A stretch of DNA of 64,000 nt from Crotophaga sulcirostris. Lineage: Eukaryota; Chordata; Aves; Cuculiformes; Crotophagidae. The notes below the pieces were generated by a model. That model was not told where the DNA came from. It did no database searches and saw only the letters and a program-made list of their open reading frames with translations. Each line of letters begins with the position of its first letter. Positions within the stretch are counted from its first letter, which is position 1. Shown piece after piece: positions 1-12,000 of this stretch. The translations under genes were made by a program, and so were the position numbers. The stretch is from assembly GCA_013397455.1 (NCBI GenBank), contig VYZB01000341.1:212483-276482 (forward strand), read 5' to 3'.

Positions 1-3000
1 ACTGGTGACACTTCTAGTGGACTACTGGATAATGCCTGAGTGTCCACATTTTCAGCAGAATATTGAAAAAATGCTGAAGTTGAAGAAAAGAGTTCCAAAA
101 AGGCTTTGAGAAAATTAGAATTATAATTTAAATTAATATTTCCTAGTGAAAGACTCAGAGTGCTTAACCAGTTATGTTTATCAAAAAGAATATTGAGAAG
201 TGGCTTGCTTACAGTGTGAGTACTTTCATGGTGAGAAAATTCCAGGTATTAAAGAATTCTTTAATTTAGGGGAGAAAAGCATCATAAGAAACAATAATTG
301 CAAACTGAAGCTGACCAGACAAATTTAAATGAGAAACTAGGCATAATTTGTTTTTTAACAGTAGGAGTGATTTCTGGCTGAACAAATTTTCAGTGGTAAA
401 TTCTCCACCTCTGGATGTGTCGGAATAGGACTAAGCTCTTTTCTGAAAGGTCCAGTCAAAACTGCATGTTTTGTGGTTTACTGCAGATGATATCTGGTGA
501 AAGTCAATGGTTTATTGATATAGGTTAGTGGTCTTTCATGCCTAGAACTCCACGAACAGCCTATATATTCACAAGTGCTCAAAGCTTTTTGCTCTACCCT
601 CTTTATCTGATCACTTCCTTTATTCCTAGCTTATAGTAGACAGCTGATGGATCTGTACACATTTGCATAGCAGTTAGCCCAAATTCAGGAGGACCTCCAA
701 TTCACACACTAAATAACTGTAATTAAAAGTTAAAACACCTACAGCTTCAGCTTCAATCAAGATTGGCTTCCAAGGGTATTTTTTGCAGCTGACAGCAATG
801 GGAAGGCAGATATGAAGGTTATAAAAGTTGGATGAAGATTAAGCAGAAGTGTTAATTTGACAAAGTGGAAAGTTGTTTAAAACTGGCACTCAGCAGGTAC
901 TTAAAATGGTTAAAACTGACACACAGTTCTTTGCAAGTATTGTCAATGCTAGGAACTGCCTGGTGGAGAGTAGAGGACAGCTGGACTCTTCTGGATTAAA
1001 CAAGTATTACATGAAATCTGCAATCATGACTGGATTCAGTAATTCAGTCTTTTTTAGTCATATGGTCCTAAAACATCCATCACCAGGCTGTGCATGTATA
1101 CATCAGCAGGAGCTCTAAATCAAACACTGCAAGCATTTGTTTTGACCAGTGTGTCTCCCATTGCTGTGGGCACTCCTTGTGTAGTCTATCAAGGGAGCTG
1201 GTTGGCATCAACCTTGGTGTCAACAACAAATAAGGCTAAATATGTCCCAAATTTAGAACCAGAGAGTTTAATATTCACAGTACTTTATAGGACTGCTGAA
1301 AATGAACCGCAGCTGTCAGACTGTTTGTCTCGGCAACTTCTACCAACCCATGGGTCCTGTCAGGAAAAAAAAGGGAAAGAACACCTCATTCAAGCAAAAA
1401 ACCTGGTACGAAGCCTGCCCAAACATGAATCCATGCAGAGCCCCTTAAATACTGTGGCCCAGCCCAACTTGTGGCAAATTTACCCCATGATGAGTCAGTG
1501 CTAAAACTGTCACATCTCAGAAGCCTGTCTTTCTGCGCACAGCCTGCTCCGTTCTCACGCTTTCAGATGCACAGCCGGCCCGTTTTGTACACAGCTGCCA
1601 CGGTGTGATTTGCTTTGTGTTTATGCCTCAAGCTTTGGCTCTCTGTTTCCGTGTCCGCAGCCTCAGTCTATTTTATGATATCCATGCTGGAATGCGTGTG
1701 AGAGAAATATCCCCTTCAACCACATGTAAGAGCAGTGGGGCTGCGGCGACACTGTAGACTTGTGCCTCATTTCTTTGGTTGATCTGGGTGATGGTGTGGG
1801 GTGAGGAGATGTTCTAGTACTTGCCAGCCTGCCCATTCTCAGCCAGCACCCCACCAGGTGCAGCTGGGTTGTGTGTCCCTGAGCGCTGGTCTCCAGCAGC
1901 ATCTCTGCATCCTGTCCATCATCATCGTCCCGTCCTGATGCAGCATGGCAGGGGACAACAGCCTGACAGACACAGCGTGGCGCCCGGTCCAGGCACCCCA
2001 CGGCTCCAGGCTGTCTTTGCACAGGCACCACGTGTTCTGATCTGAGCCCGGAGCTGTGGTGTGTGGTACCATGGGCATAAATCAAGGGCAACAGTTTTGA
2101 AGTGGGAGATGTAGCATTGGTGTGGAATGGGGGACGTGCTTTGGTTCGAGAGAGGGAGAGAAAGTGAGGGAGCGCTAAGATAACCACAGAAACATGGTGT
2201 CCTTGGATATTAGCAATCATGACCTACTTCTGGGTATTCACTAACTGTTCTAGTGCTGATGACAAAGAAGGGGTAAGACGAACAGCTTAAAGATCTGGGG
2301 GGGGAAAGGGGATCTTTCCATCATTTTCTTGGAGCGGGATTATTCATGATAATATTCAGCTAATATAAATCTTTAACAGTTTTAGTCCCTTGCACATCAC
2401 ACTGTTTTCATTCCTGCTTTCTATACTATAGAAAGTATTTTAATAATACATCACTGAAACATAATTGACAGAGCTGTATTGTTATGTGTGTAGTGTAGAT
2501 GGGAGCGACTGACTGATATGTCGTTCTGCGTGTATAATCTAGGTGTTGTCGGTGGTGTTAGCCTTGATCTGCATTTGATTTAGATCAGAGAGAAACCCTT
2601 CTTCACATGTGGTATCTGAGTCTGCAGGGCTCCTGGTGACCCTGCTGTAGCTCAGGAGAGATCTCCACTAATATCAGTGAAATCACACTGCTGTAAATGC
2701 AGGAAAAAACAGGCCGTGGGCTTCAGTGAGATGTGGAGAATTTGTACTTGCATGCAACCAGGAGCAGCTGAGTCTGTCTATTTTATGCCAAATTAAATAC
2801 TTCTTTCAGACCAAAAAACAAATGACAAAGAAAATGATTGTGGAATTCACAGTAATTCCTAAGCTATCAAAGGGGAGGTCTTTATTGATAAACAAAAACA
2901 GACGGGAAGACAAGAATGACGCCCGCCTTTGAGTAGTAGGTGCCCACTGTAAAAAGTGGAAAATACATAATTTAGGGCAAAAATCTGTACCTGGTGTACT

Positions 3001-6000
3001 AATAAAGACAGAAATTTAGGTTTAAATCCATAACTTTAGCTTCTAATCTTCTTTCACTTTTGCCAAAAAAAAGATTAATAATGAATCATGGCTTGTCAAG
3101 GTGTTTTTAATATTTTTCTCAGCTGTGGTTCCTTCCTGCATACACAGTCTCAAACATTTAGACTATGCTGGCAAAATGAACCAGAAAGAAAATAACCCAA
3201 AAGTCAATGTTAGTGAATGTGTGAAGACCAGATTAGCTGACGATACCAACATGATAGTGCCTGATTTTTTTTCCAATACTGGGTATGTGCACAGCTGCCT
3301 TCTCTACAAATTGAAATCCACAGGTATTTTATAGCTGTATCTTCTGCAGAACTTGAATCTCAAGAGCAGGGTACTGACTAAAGACATGGCTTGAAGAAAT
3401 CATGCATTGCCCTTCACCTAAATCAGACATGCCTCAAGCAATGTTGCTAACTCTAGAGAAGTAAATGATGTGCTCAGATTTGACTATTCCCACTTAATGG
3501 ATGGAAAACTTATACTAGATGGAGGTCAGATAATCTACCTAATGCCACACAACGATTCATTTTGCAGGGTTGAGTGGAAACTCATGAATCCCCAGTCTGA
3601 CAGGGTGCAAGACTGAACCTTTGCTTTTACAGACATTGACCCAAAAATGTTCACTGTATCTTTCATCTGCTCAAGGAGGATTCATAGTCACTTGATTTCT
3701 GCTGATGTTTTAAGCATTGTCTCGTAAACTTGCTTTAATCAGGCTTACACTGTCTGGATTGAAATCTCTGCCACAACGAGGTCAGGAAGAGTCTTACCGT
3801 CAACACCAATGGGTTGTGATTAATAAAACTAAATACTTGCCAGTTACTCTTATCAGGAGCCTAGTCTACTCTACACTCTACAGCCTCACATACACAATGC
3901 TACCTTGGCAATAAGCATCATACGAACCTCTGGGGGAAACGATAGGAAATTTGGGGCATGCACTGTACCCTGCCTCTTCCTGCCTTCTCTCATCCCCCAC
4001 TGTCAACACACACATCCTGGGGGGAGCATTAAACAGGCACAGAAAAGCAAACACTGAGAGGGCAGAATGTGTCAGTGGGCTGTGGATAATGCTGAGCTCA
4101 ATGTGCAGTTTTGCAGTGCTGTCTAATGCCTGTGTCCTCAGGGAAGTAGACTTTCTTATTTTGAAAAGGGTTTGTGCAGCAGGTTCATGAAAAATTTTTC
4201 AGAAAAAGCATGTCTCAACAGCCTATTAGTAACACAGCATTATGACAGACTCAGAGATATTTCTAAAGCTGTCGCCTTAATTTATTGTGGCTGGACTGGG
4301 ATCTTGGAGTTTACTTTTTGAAAGGACACTTTTTTATCTGCTAGACTCCAAATTTGGTGTTTTTCAATTAAAAACACATGACACAGATTGACTTTATGGT
4401 GGCAACACTGGATATCCCCCTGGGGAAAATCTAAGGGTAACATTAATAACGTAATTCTTATGAATTCAGGCACTGGCCAGAGCCTTTCAGAAGTGGTAGA
4501 AGGGATGTGATGCATCCTGCAGCTAACATGGCAACTTTGAAGTGTGTGGACAGAGTACGCGCAGTGCCACTAAGTGATATAAATACTTCTCCTAGCACTC
4601 CATTCCAGGCTCCCTGTTGATACAAGCTGTTCACAAGAGATGCAGGCTAAACCTATCCATAGACAGAAGGAACCCAAAAAGGTTAAGGTTTTTTAAATTG
4701 AAAGTATGAAGTCTATAAGCTCCGAGTTACTAATTCTCCAGCACTTCTCATTTTCTCTTGTGAGCTATTCTCTGTGCTTTAACTTGCATGTTTACCCACC
4801 AGGGACAGCTTACTTTGTGAATGGTGGGGTCCATCCTCATCAGAATGACATGAAGCTTATTAGGATCCTTTCTGTCATCAGAATGACAGAAGCTTAGGAT
4901 TCTTTTGTGCCATATTCCCACCTCTATAAGTGAGGGCAGCACGATCATTAGCACCAAGCGCATCACCACATCTGAGAAGTGCACACAGTCAGGGGAAGCA
5001 CACTATGCCACTCCACATTTCTTTGTGCTTCTCCTTGTATGCATCCACCTGTGAAAAGTTCTACAGAGCCTGGGAGTACATATATATAAATATAGTTGGA
5101 GTAAGAGAATACATAAAAGTTTGCATTCTGCGTTTTTTGTAATCCTATAACACGTTAGAGATGGATAGACTATTAGCAGTCAGATCTGTTTAACCTTGGT
5201 AAATGTGTTCAGCTCATCCCTGGGTATTGAAGGGCTTTAAGTAGTAACCAACATGCCCATGTGCACACATGCCCACCAGCCTGATGAAATGTGTGATTTG
5301 GCTTTTGAACAATGCAATACAGACAGAAATAGTGGATAATGCAAGAGACCCCCTTTGGTTTTAGGAACAAAGATTTTCACCCTCCAGCAGAGCTGGTCTT
5401 GGCCAGTACTTCTGGGACTATTCCCCTTCAAAGATATATTGTCTCAGGGGAAGCTGTAGGAAAATGCACTGAATAGCTATGTAATAATCTGCCAGTAGGG
5501 GAGGTTTCTTCTACTCCTACAGAGCACTTACCCTAGACTGAAAACATGGGAATGAATTGCCCTTTAAAATGTTTTTAATCCTGTTTAATACTATTGCAGA
5601 TATCTGTGTCATTCATACCATAATATGATTCATCTTCTCTGTCCTTTCAGGATGAAACATCTACCTTTACCATTACAGTTAATGCCACCACCTGCCCTCC
5701 AGAATATGTTACATTTTGCACTTAGTTCAACCTCTCATTCTTGCTCTGCTGTGTTCTTGTCTTTCCATGCAGAGAAACTAAAGCACAAAGCCTGGCTGCA
5801 TGACTGCTTGCTGCAGGGAAAGACAACTGCTCATGAGATGGGAATTGGACCAGGAATGGTCGAAGACTAGAAGGGAACTGAACCAGTTCTAACACCACAC
5901 GCCCAGACTCCTGGTCTCTTTCCATCCCATACGTAGGCACTGGCACTGTTAACAGGACAGGAGCAGTCAGTGGCATGCCTTGCTCTGCCAGGACACCTCA

Positions 6001-7322
6001 CCCAGACACCCATCAGTCTGTAATGGCTTTGGCCACCTCATCAGGCACTGGGAGAAGCAGATATTGCTGTATCTTTAGAAGGTAAAGAAACCAACAGACA
6101 GAAGCCCCAATGAGGCAAATATTCTCAGATGAAGTCCCTCTTCTGAGCCTGTATTTTACTATAGTCTATTAGTTTTGCATTGAATGCTTCTTCTGCATGA
6201 AAAATCTTTTCTGTAAGTGCAGTAAATGAGCAAAGGTCAGGACGGATTCCCTGTGGCTACTGCTACTATTGCCAGTGCAATTCTAACACCCTGTGGCCCT
6301 GCTCACAGTAGCATCTTTGGACTATGTTTCCTATAATCCCGAGTCTAATGCACGTGTAATCAGACCTAAATAGTTCTATGATGTCCAATGTACTATATTG
6401 ACACCTAAAGAGGTCAGTAGTTCTCTTAATGATGAATTAAGAGAAATATAGACAATGTGTATACTGATACATTTAACACAGAGATATAAGATAAAAGCAT
6501 AAACATAAACCTTCTCCCATTTCATTCTTTTTTCCCTCTTTCATAACAAGCTGTGTTGAGATTGGTCTTCTTTTAAATATTTTTAGAAATAATGAAATAA
6601 CTGATGTATTGTAATCCCAGTAGAGGCCTCACCATTGTACCCTCAGGCATTGCTCTGCTATTTCAGGCTCTGAAAGAGTGCAGTTTAACAGAGTGAGAAG
6701 ATCAGAAAACTTTGTCTTTGTCCTAACTTGATGTCTGAGTCCTCTAGGATTTGCTCAAATGCCCTGAGATGTCTGCTTAGTTCTTTTAAACACTATTCCA
6801 GTGCTGTAAGAAAAGACTCTTGACCAGGGACTGTGCTTCATCTCCAGAGGCAAAGAAGCTTTAGGGTAATCATTTCATTGCCTTGGGATTTGGGGGAAGT
6901 TTAAGGCATCATTGTGTCTGAGGATTTCAAGTCATATCAGGGACCAGAAGAGCCACTGGCACACACCAGAGTGCTTTCCACAGCCCAGAGCAGCCCACAG
7001 CCTCCAGAGCAGCATATGCTACAGAATATTTCCTGCTCTTGGTGCCTTTTCTTTCATACTGCCATCTTTGCTAGACCTCTCAAAGCATCAGTCTTGGAGG
7101 CACAGCTGGGACTGTTCTTGTCTCTTTTGTTACTCAGCACCAGTCCACATGTGCCTTTAGAAATGTACACCGGAACCAGCTCTAGGGCAGAATCTGCCAC
7201 TTTTCAGCTGGATTTCCAATGGTTTTCAAAATTGTGATCAATGCAAACTCTCTAAAGAAAAAAATCTGGAGGAATCTCATGTAATCTTATGTTATGGTCA
7301 TATCTGAGCAATGGTCACGAGG
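1..7322. other. Intergenic DNA without a recognised gene or repeat
   Basis: No reading frame here exceeds what is expected by chance. The longest (136 codons at 1094-1504 plus, 185 codons at 1663-2220 minus) lack any recognisable domain, lie in overlapping opposite frames, and have low-complexity or arbitrary composition. No young CR1 3' end occurs. The only local structure noted is the imperfect tandem duplication and hairpin at 4838-4908, listed separately. If TTC7B is followed by CALM1 as in mammals, this is the distal 3' flank of TTC7B. Confidence 0.6.
4838..4908. repeat. Imperfect tandem duplication (about 38 bp x 2) with a hairpin at the junction
   Basis: Two adjacent copies both begin CATCAGAATGACA and continue through GAAGCTTA and a GGAT-C/T-CTTT core. 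The first copy covers 4838-4875 and the second 4876 to about 4908, the second shortened by a few bases. The junction forms a perfect inverted repeat at 4871-4890, with arms TCTGTCAT and ATGACAGA around a CAGA loop. No function is assigned; this is most simply a local slippage duplication. Confidence 0.75.
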
Positions 7323-7780
7323 TGTGAGTGGTTGTGATACAGTGGAATGTTACAGCTAAGAATAATGGAGATAACACAGAAAGGAGGAAGGCAGAGGAAT
7401 TCATAAAGTGACAACGACTGGAAAAAGAGAGGGGGAAGCTGACAATGACTGGAAGAAGGGAGGGGGAGGCTAACGCCAAACCCATAGCCCGGGGAATGGG
7501 GGGAACATTGTGTAAACTGGATAAGATAAGAAGAGTAAGAAATGAAAAGAACAAGGTTGAGAAAGAATGCTTACATCAATGATTTCCCCGGACTAATTGT
7601 AATATTTGTTCCCTTTTCAATAATGCCATGCATATGTATAGATGTACTCTTTAAATACCAAGCTCGTCACGGCATCGGCGCGCAGGGCTTTTTGGAATTA
7701 TCCAACCTGTGCCCGACGTCACAATAAACACACCTGCTTTATAACTCTCTGCGAGTTATGGAGTTTGTTTCTGCACGTCA
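7323..7780 (+). mobile_element. Solo LTR of an endogenous retrovirus (probable)
   Basis: The segment reads like a retroviral long terminal repeat. It starts TGTGAG and ends CACGTCA. It has a 31 bp direct repeat in the U3-like part (7409-7470), a TATA-like TTTAAATA at 7650-7657, and a short CpG-rich stretch. A GACGTCA cyclic-AMP-type element (7715-7721) stands just before an AATAAA poly(A) signal at 7723-7728, and a short U5-like tail follows. The flanks CGAGG (7318-7322) and CCAGG (7781-7785) could be a five-base target-site duplication with one mismatch. No gag, pol or env reading frame lies next to it, so it is most likely a solo LTR left by recombination. The 5' boundary is the least certain part. 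Confidence 0.6.
7409..7470. repeat. 31 bp tandem repeat inside the LTR
   Basis: Two abutting 31-base units (7409-7439 and 7440-7470) share the pattern TGACAAYGACTGGAARAAG followed by RGAGGGGGARGC and differ at only a few sites. Direct repeats in the U3 part of retroviral LTRs commonly carry enhancer activity; that role here is an inference. Confidence 0.8.
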
Positions 7781-8981
7781 CCAGGAGTATGCAGAAGCTT
7801 TTTTGTGCAAGAAAACTACCTTTTTATTAAATCTCACTCTGATTGTGGATTTTGTGGACATCTTTTGCAACCAAACAAGAATCTGTAAAACCTAGTTTCC
7901 ATGGACAATATAGAACCAAAAGGCATGATAGTTCTTGTCCTGTAAAAAAACACAGGTGGATGTTAAAAAACTGATGTTTATCTGCTAGGTCAAAAAAAAC
8001 CCACAAACAAACAAACAAACAAAAAACAGAAAAAAAGAAGGTAAGGAGGTTAAGCCAAGACGGAAGAGTCTGTGTGGCTGGAGTGGGAGGACAGTGGCCA
8101 TGGCTGTGGAGTCTCTCTGGAGGGACTGGCTGCCCTGTGGGCTGAGGTACCATCAGAGGAGCTGGACCAATAAGCAAATGGAGGAATGAGGAAAAAGCAT
8201 TTCCATTCTACCTCAAAAAACCTAGGAAGTAGTGCCATGCTTCTGCCAGCCATGTGGCACAGCTGAGGCAGGAGACCTGTTGGAGGCCAACAGAGCAGAC
8301 AGCCAAGCCCTCCATGTTCCCTGAAGACAGAGGAGGCTGACCCTCTTGAGGTGCTTTTAGCATGTTTTAATAATTCATTCCACGTGAGTTTCCTGCTAAA
8401 GTGAGGAGAAAGAGGAGCTGGGGCAGGCTACGTTAGGGAAGACTCATCGATATGGAAATCACATACTTTTAGTCATCCATTTAAGAAATGTGTCAGCGCA
8501 GGAGTGGGAGCACAGTGATTCAGCGCGGGGAGCAGCAGCGGCAGCAGCAGGGACCTGCCACAGCCTCTGCCCCCAGCTCAGCCACCCCGCCTGGCTGCCT
8601 TCCCTCCTGCCTCCCTCCATTGGGAGAGGCAAAAAAGCACCTCAGGGAGCCATTGCCAGGTGGCCCCACACCACCCCTCTTCTCCCCCAGGCTGTGAAGG
8701 AATCTGCTCCAAGCACACTCTGGTGCCCTGGGGAGGGTGTGGGGGACATGGGGGCAAGGACAGCTTTCTTCCCTGGGAGAAATGAGAATTTCTCGTTGTG
8801 ACCTGGAGCCAGGCTTATGAAGGGTCACTTTGGTGTTACATAACACCCTGCCTGCCCCCAAGCTGCTGGAACAGGCAGAGGAGATGGGCACACTGTGGTT
8901 CACGGTGAGCCTGAGTGCCAAGGCTGCCACTGCTTTTCTCTGTGACAGAACTGGTTGTGTGATGTGTTTTTACACTATCAC
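7781..8981. other. Intergenic DNA with a short (CAAA)n tract
   Basis: A (CAAA)n run lies at about 8003-8027. From about 8488 to 8930 the DNA becomes GC-rich with a small CAG-like cluster, and it gives overlapping frames on both strands (103 codons plus, 136 codons minus). These are chance products of base composition: neither has a known domain, and they overlap antisense to each other. Confidence 0.55.
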
Positions 8982-9067
8982 CAGTTTCACAGTATAACCA
9001 GGTTGGAAGAGACCTCTGAGATCATGAAGTCCAACCTATAAGCCAACACTAACACCAACTCATCACC
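8982..9067 (-). mobile_element. CR1 LINE, short 3' end fragment
   Basis: In reverse orientation this carries the CR1 3' untranslated signature: GGTTGGACTTCATGATCTCA followed by a CCAACCTGG motif and an ACTGTGAAACTG tail. It matches the copy at 28916-29042 closely until 9067, where similarity stops abruptly. This is the usual 5' truncation of a LINE copy. Only about 86 bp remain and no coding part is present. Confidence 0.9.
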
Positions 9068-12000
9068 ATGTAACTGGGCAGCAGCAAGAAGGGACAACTC
9101 TTCACAGCCAACTCTCTGCATCCAAATCTCCACAGGAGATGGAGCAGAAGGCAAGAAGTGACTGTATCTGAGTAGTTCAGTTATGACACGGGTGTACTTG
9201 GAGGACCTGGAGACAGTTTAAGTTAAAATGGATTTTAATGTTGGCAGTGCATGTGATTACACTCTGCCTTACAAATACTTTCAGGTAGGCAAGTTATCCA
9301 TATCTAGATGTTGAAATATGGAGAGATTAACATTGTGTCTCATGTGTATAAAAAATTGCAGATTTGCAGGAGCAATTACTTTGTTTTTTGTCTGAAGAGA
9401 AATAACAAGTGAGCAAGGACAGTTTTCAGAAGAAGAGAGTTTGTGATTCGCATATTGTCACATGAATCTAATCTCAAAAATGGCACTGGCTGTGGCAGGC
9501 CAGGTATAAAACAATTAAACTAAACTCAAAACTTTCCCAACCTGCAGGAAAAGGATTTCACCAAAATGAAGGTAGTTATGTTTGAAATATTCTTTAGAAA
9601 GACTGCTCAGGAAGGAGCCACTCAAGGACTTCTAGCTGCAGGGTAAGTGGAAGAGTAAGTGTTTATCTGCAATAACAGTCCTGAGAGTAACCTGCCATTG
9701 CTTTCCAGAAGGATAACATTGAATGTAATAATTAACCCATCTATAACCAGCATTTCTCTCGTAATAGAGGAAAGGGGTGGAGAACAGCCTGTCAGAGTGT
9801 TTACTTTCTTCGTTGTTGTCAATGTAACCTTGCAATCGGTACATCTGGAGAGAGACAGTATTAGACAGCAGTAACTGCAGAGCAGTTGGAAGGAAGGAAG
9901 AAAATCCCTTGATGGAAAGCTGGGAACATTTATAGCCAATTGGTATTTTTGAATGGAGCTAGGAGGACAATTTTCCTTCCTTTTCACCTATAAATAAATC
10001 ACTAGAAATAGATCCAAGCGCTGGTGAGACAGCACAGTCTATTTTTCTGCCTCTCAACAGGATAACCTGGTTATATGGAAGACTATCACCAGCCAGTATT
10101 TTATTTTGAGGCATAGAGTCTCAATGGGTTGCTCAGAAAACAAGTTTAGATAGAGTAAACTGAAATGAGTTCATAATTTGGCCTCAAAGACCAAATTCAA
10201 AACTTGAGAATTCAGTTGCCAGTATGCAAAGGTGCAGACAGAAAAACTCCCAGAGTTGCTGGCACTGATTGTTCCTACCCAGCTCCATGGAGGGGCTTCA
10301 CTTCTTTAGGATGGACTCAGCTCTTTCTGAAAATCAGACATTGTTGATACAATACTAATTTTGTAGCCTCCAAACCCTGGCTCAAGTTGTCCCTGCCTGA
10401 AGTACCCTGACAACCAGTATTTGTAGAGTCAGATGAGAATGAAGCCTCATTCCTTGACTTTGATACAGTGCTGTAGGAAGGGCTGACAGTTAAATAAAAC
10501 CTACTGCATCAGCTCACCCAAGTATCTTCACAGAGGAGCTGCCACACTTGACAACACATCAGTGTGGTGTTATGCTCCTTGAGGAGCTGAATGCATGCTA
10601 GATGGAAAATGCTCTTCATTTTTCTGCTTGCATCTATGCATCTTTCATGGGGATTTTTCTTAAGATTACTGGTCTTCATAGTCACATTCTATGTCAGCAA
10701 AAGGAGAAAAGGTTTGTCCTTGTTGCTGCTGAATACAAATGTCTTTCCTTTGGTCTGAGTCCTGGTAGCCCTCTGCCACAGGGGAGAGGAAGGAGGAGGG
10801 AAGAGGAGTGAAACTTCAATATTACTGGCTTTTCTTGCGTTTGCCCAGTATGCAGGAAAGACTGGAGCAAATGCAGCATGCCGTAGCGTGTCTTTGCTGG
10901 GTGGATTCCTTGTGTCTGAACAACGGCTGAGCTTTAGTCTCAGTGCACCTTAGTGGGAGAATTAACAAGGTTTAAGAGGAGAATGACATGAACAGGTTGT
11001 GTGTGAGTGCTGATTTACTTTGAGCACGTATTTTATATTAAACCACTGGATGACTTGGACATTCTTCTGTAGACCACACCTCGTATTAAGAAGGCTTTAT
11101 ATGTAGTGATGCCTAAGGTAGCTGTGAGAATGCATTTTCCCACTTCGCCACTCATTTTGACCACTAATACCAGATCATCCACACCCAGACATGTTCACGC
11201 AAGGAAGAAATATCCAAATTTTCAAAAAGGTATTTTTCCCGAGTTGCACTGAGTTTCAGTCCTTCACTGTCACAGTAGTCATTAGACTCTCAAGGACAAA
11301 GAAGTGGGTTGGTGTAATACAGTGGATGAGCTTTTATTCATTGTTTACCCAGGTTTTAGACTTGTGCACATGCCTTAAATCATATATAACATAAGGTTTT
11401 AAATTTCTGCTACTGCAGTCAGATGTTACTCAGAAGTAAGAGGAGGACGTAAAAAATAGCTTGAGTGAACCTACATACTTTTAAAATGTGTTAGTCTTAG
11501 CTGCCAGAGTTGCAACAAGGAAATCTATTAGTCAGAGAAAGTCCAGTCTTACTCAACCTTTAGGCATGCTATGGGGTCAAAAGCTTGCCAATACTTTGTT
11601 TTTTTAAGTTTGGTTGTTCTTTTTTCAGGTAAACTCTCCCCCACGTCACAAAGCTCATCAGGCTAGGTCACGCTGAAGGCGGTACAGGTAGGAGGCAGTA
11701 GGGCAGCTGCTTAGGACATCTCCATCCATTCCCTTTATCTCCACCAGCCTTCACAGGCAACTGGAATGCTTTCCCTCAGCCCTGCACTGAGGCAAGCCTG
11801 GGGCATCTGCCCATGGGCCCCCAGCAGGAGTTGTGGCAGTGGCTGGTAGAGCAGAGCAGCTGTGGGAGGCCAAGGGGTGACAGCTGCTCCAAGGGCAAAC
11901 ACTGCTCCTGGCTTTGGGTCGCAGCAGCCTGGCAGCATCTCACAGAGGCTCAGTGCAACGCTGGGTAGGAAATGCTGCCTTCCACCCAGCGTTGCCATGG

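Noticed and set aside
1663..2220. 185-codon minus-strand open frame
   Set aside because: No recognisable domain, overlapped by other frames on both strands, no splice or promoter context. Length is within chance for a 64 kb window of moderately GC-rich DNA.
5490..5504. CTCF-like CCAGTAGGGGAGG
   Set aside because: Core lacks the final GC of the consensus, so the match is not better than expected by chance.
6318..6340. ZNF143-like motif (ACTATGTTTCCTATAATCC)
   Set aside because: Only about 13 of 19 positions agree with the SBS consensus, with key C positions changed.
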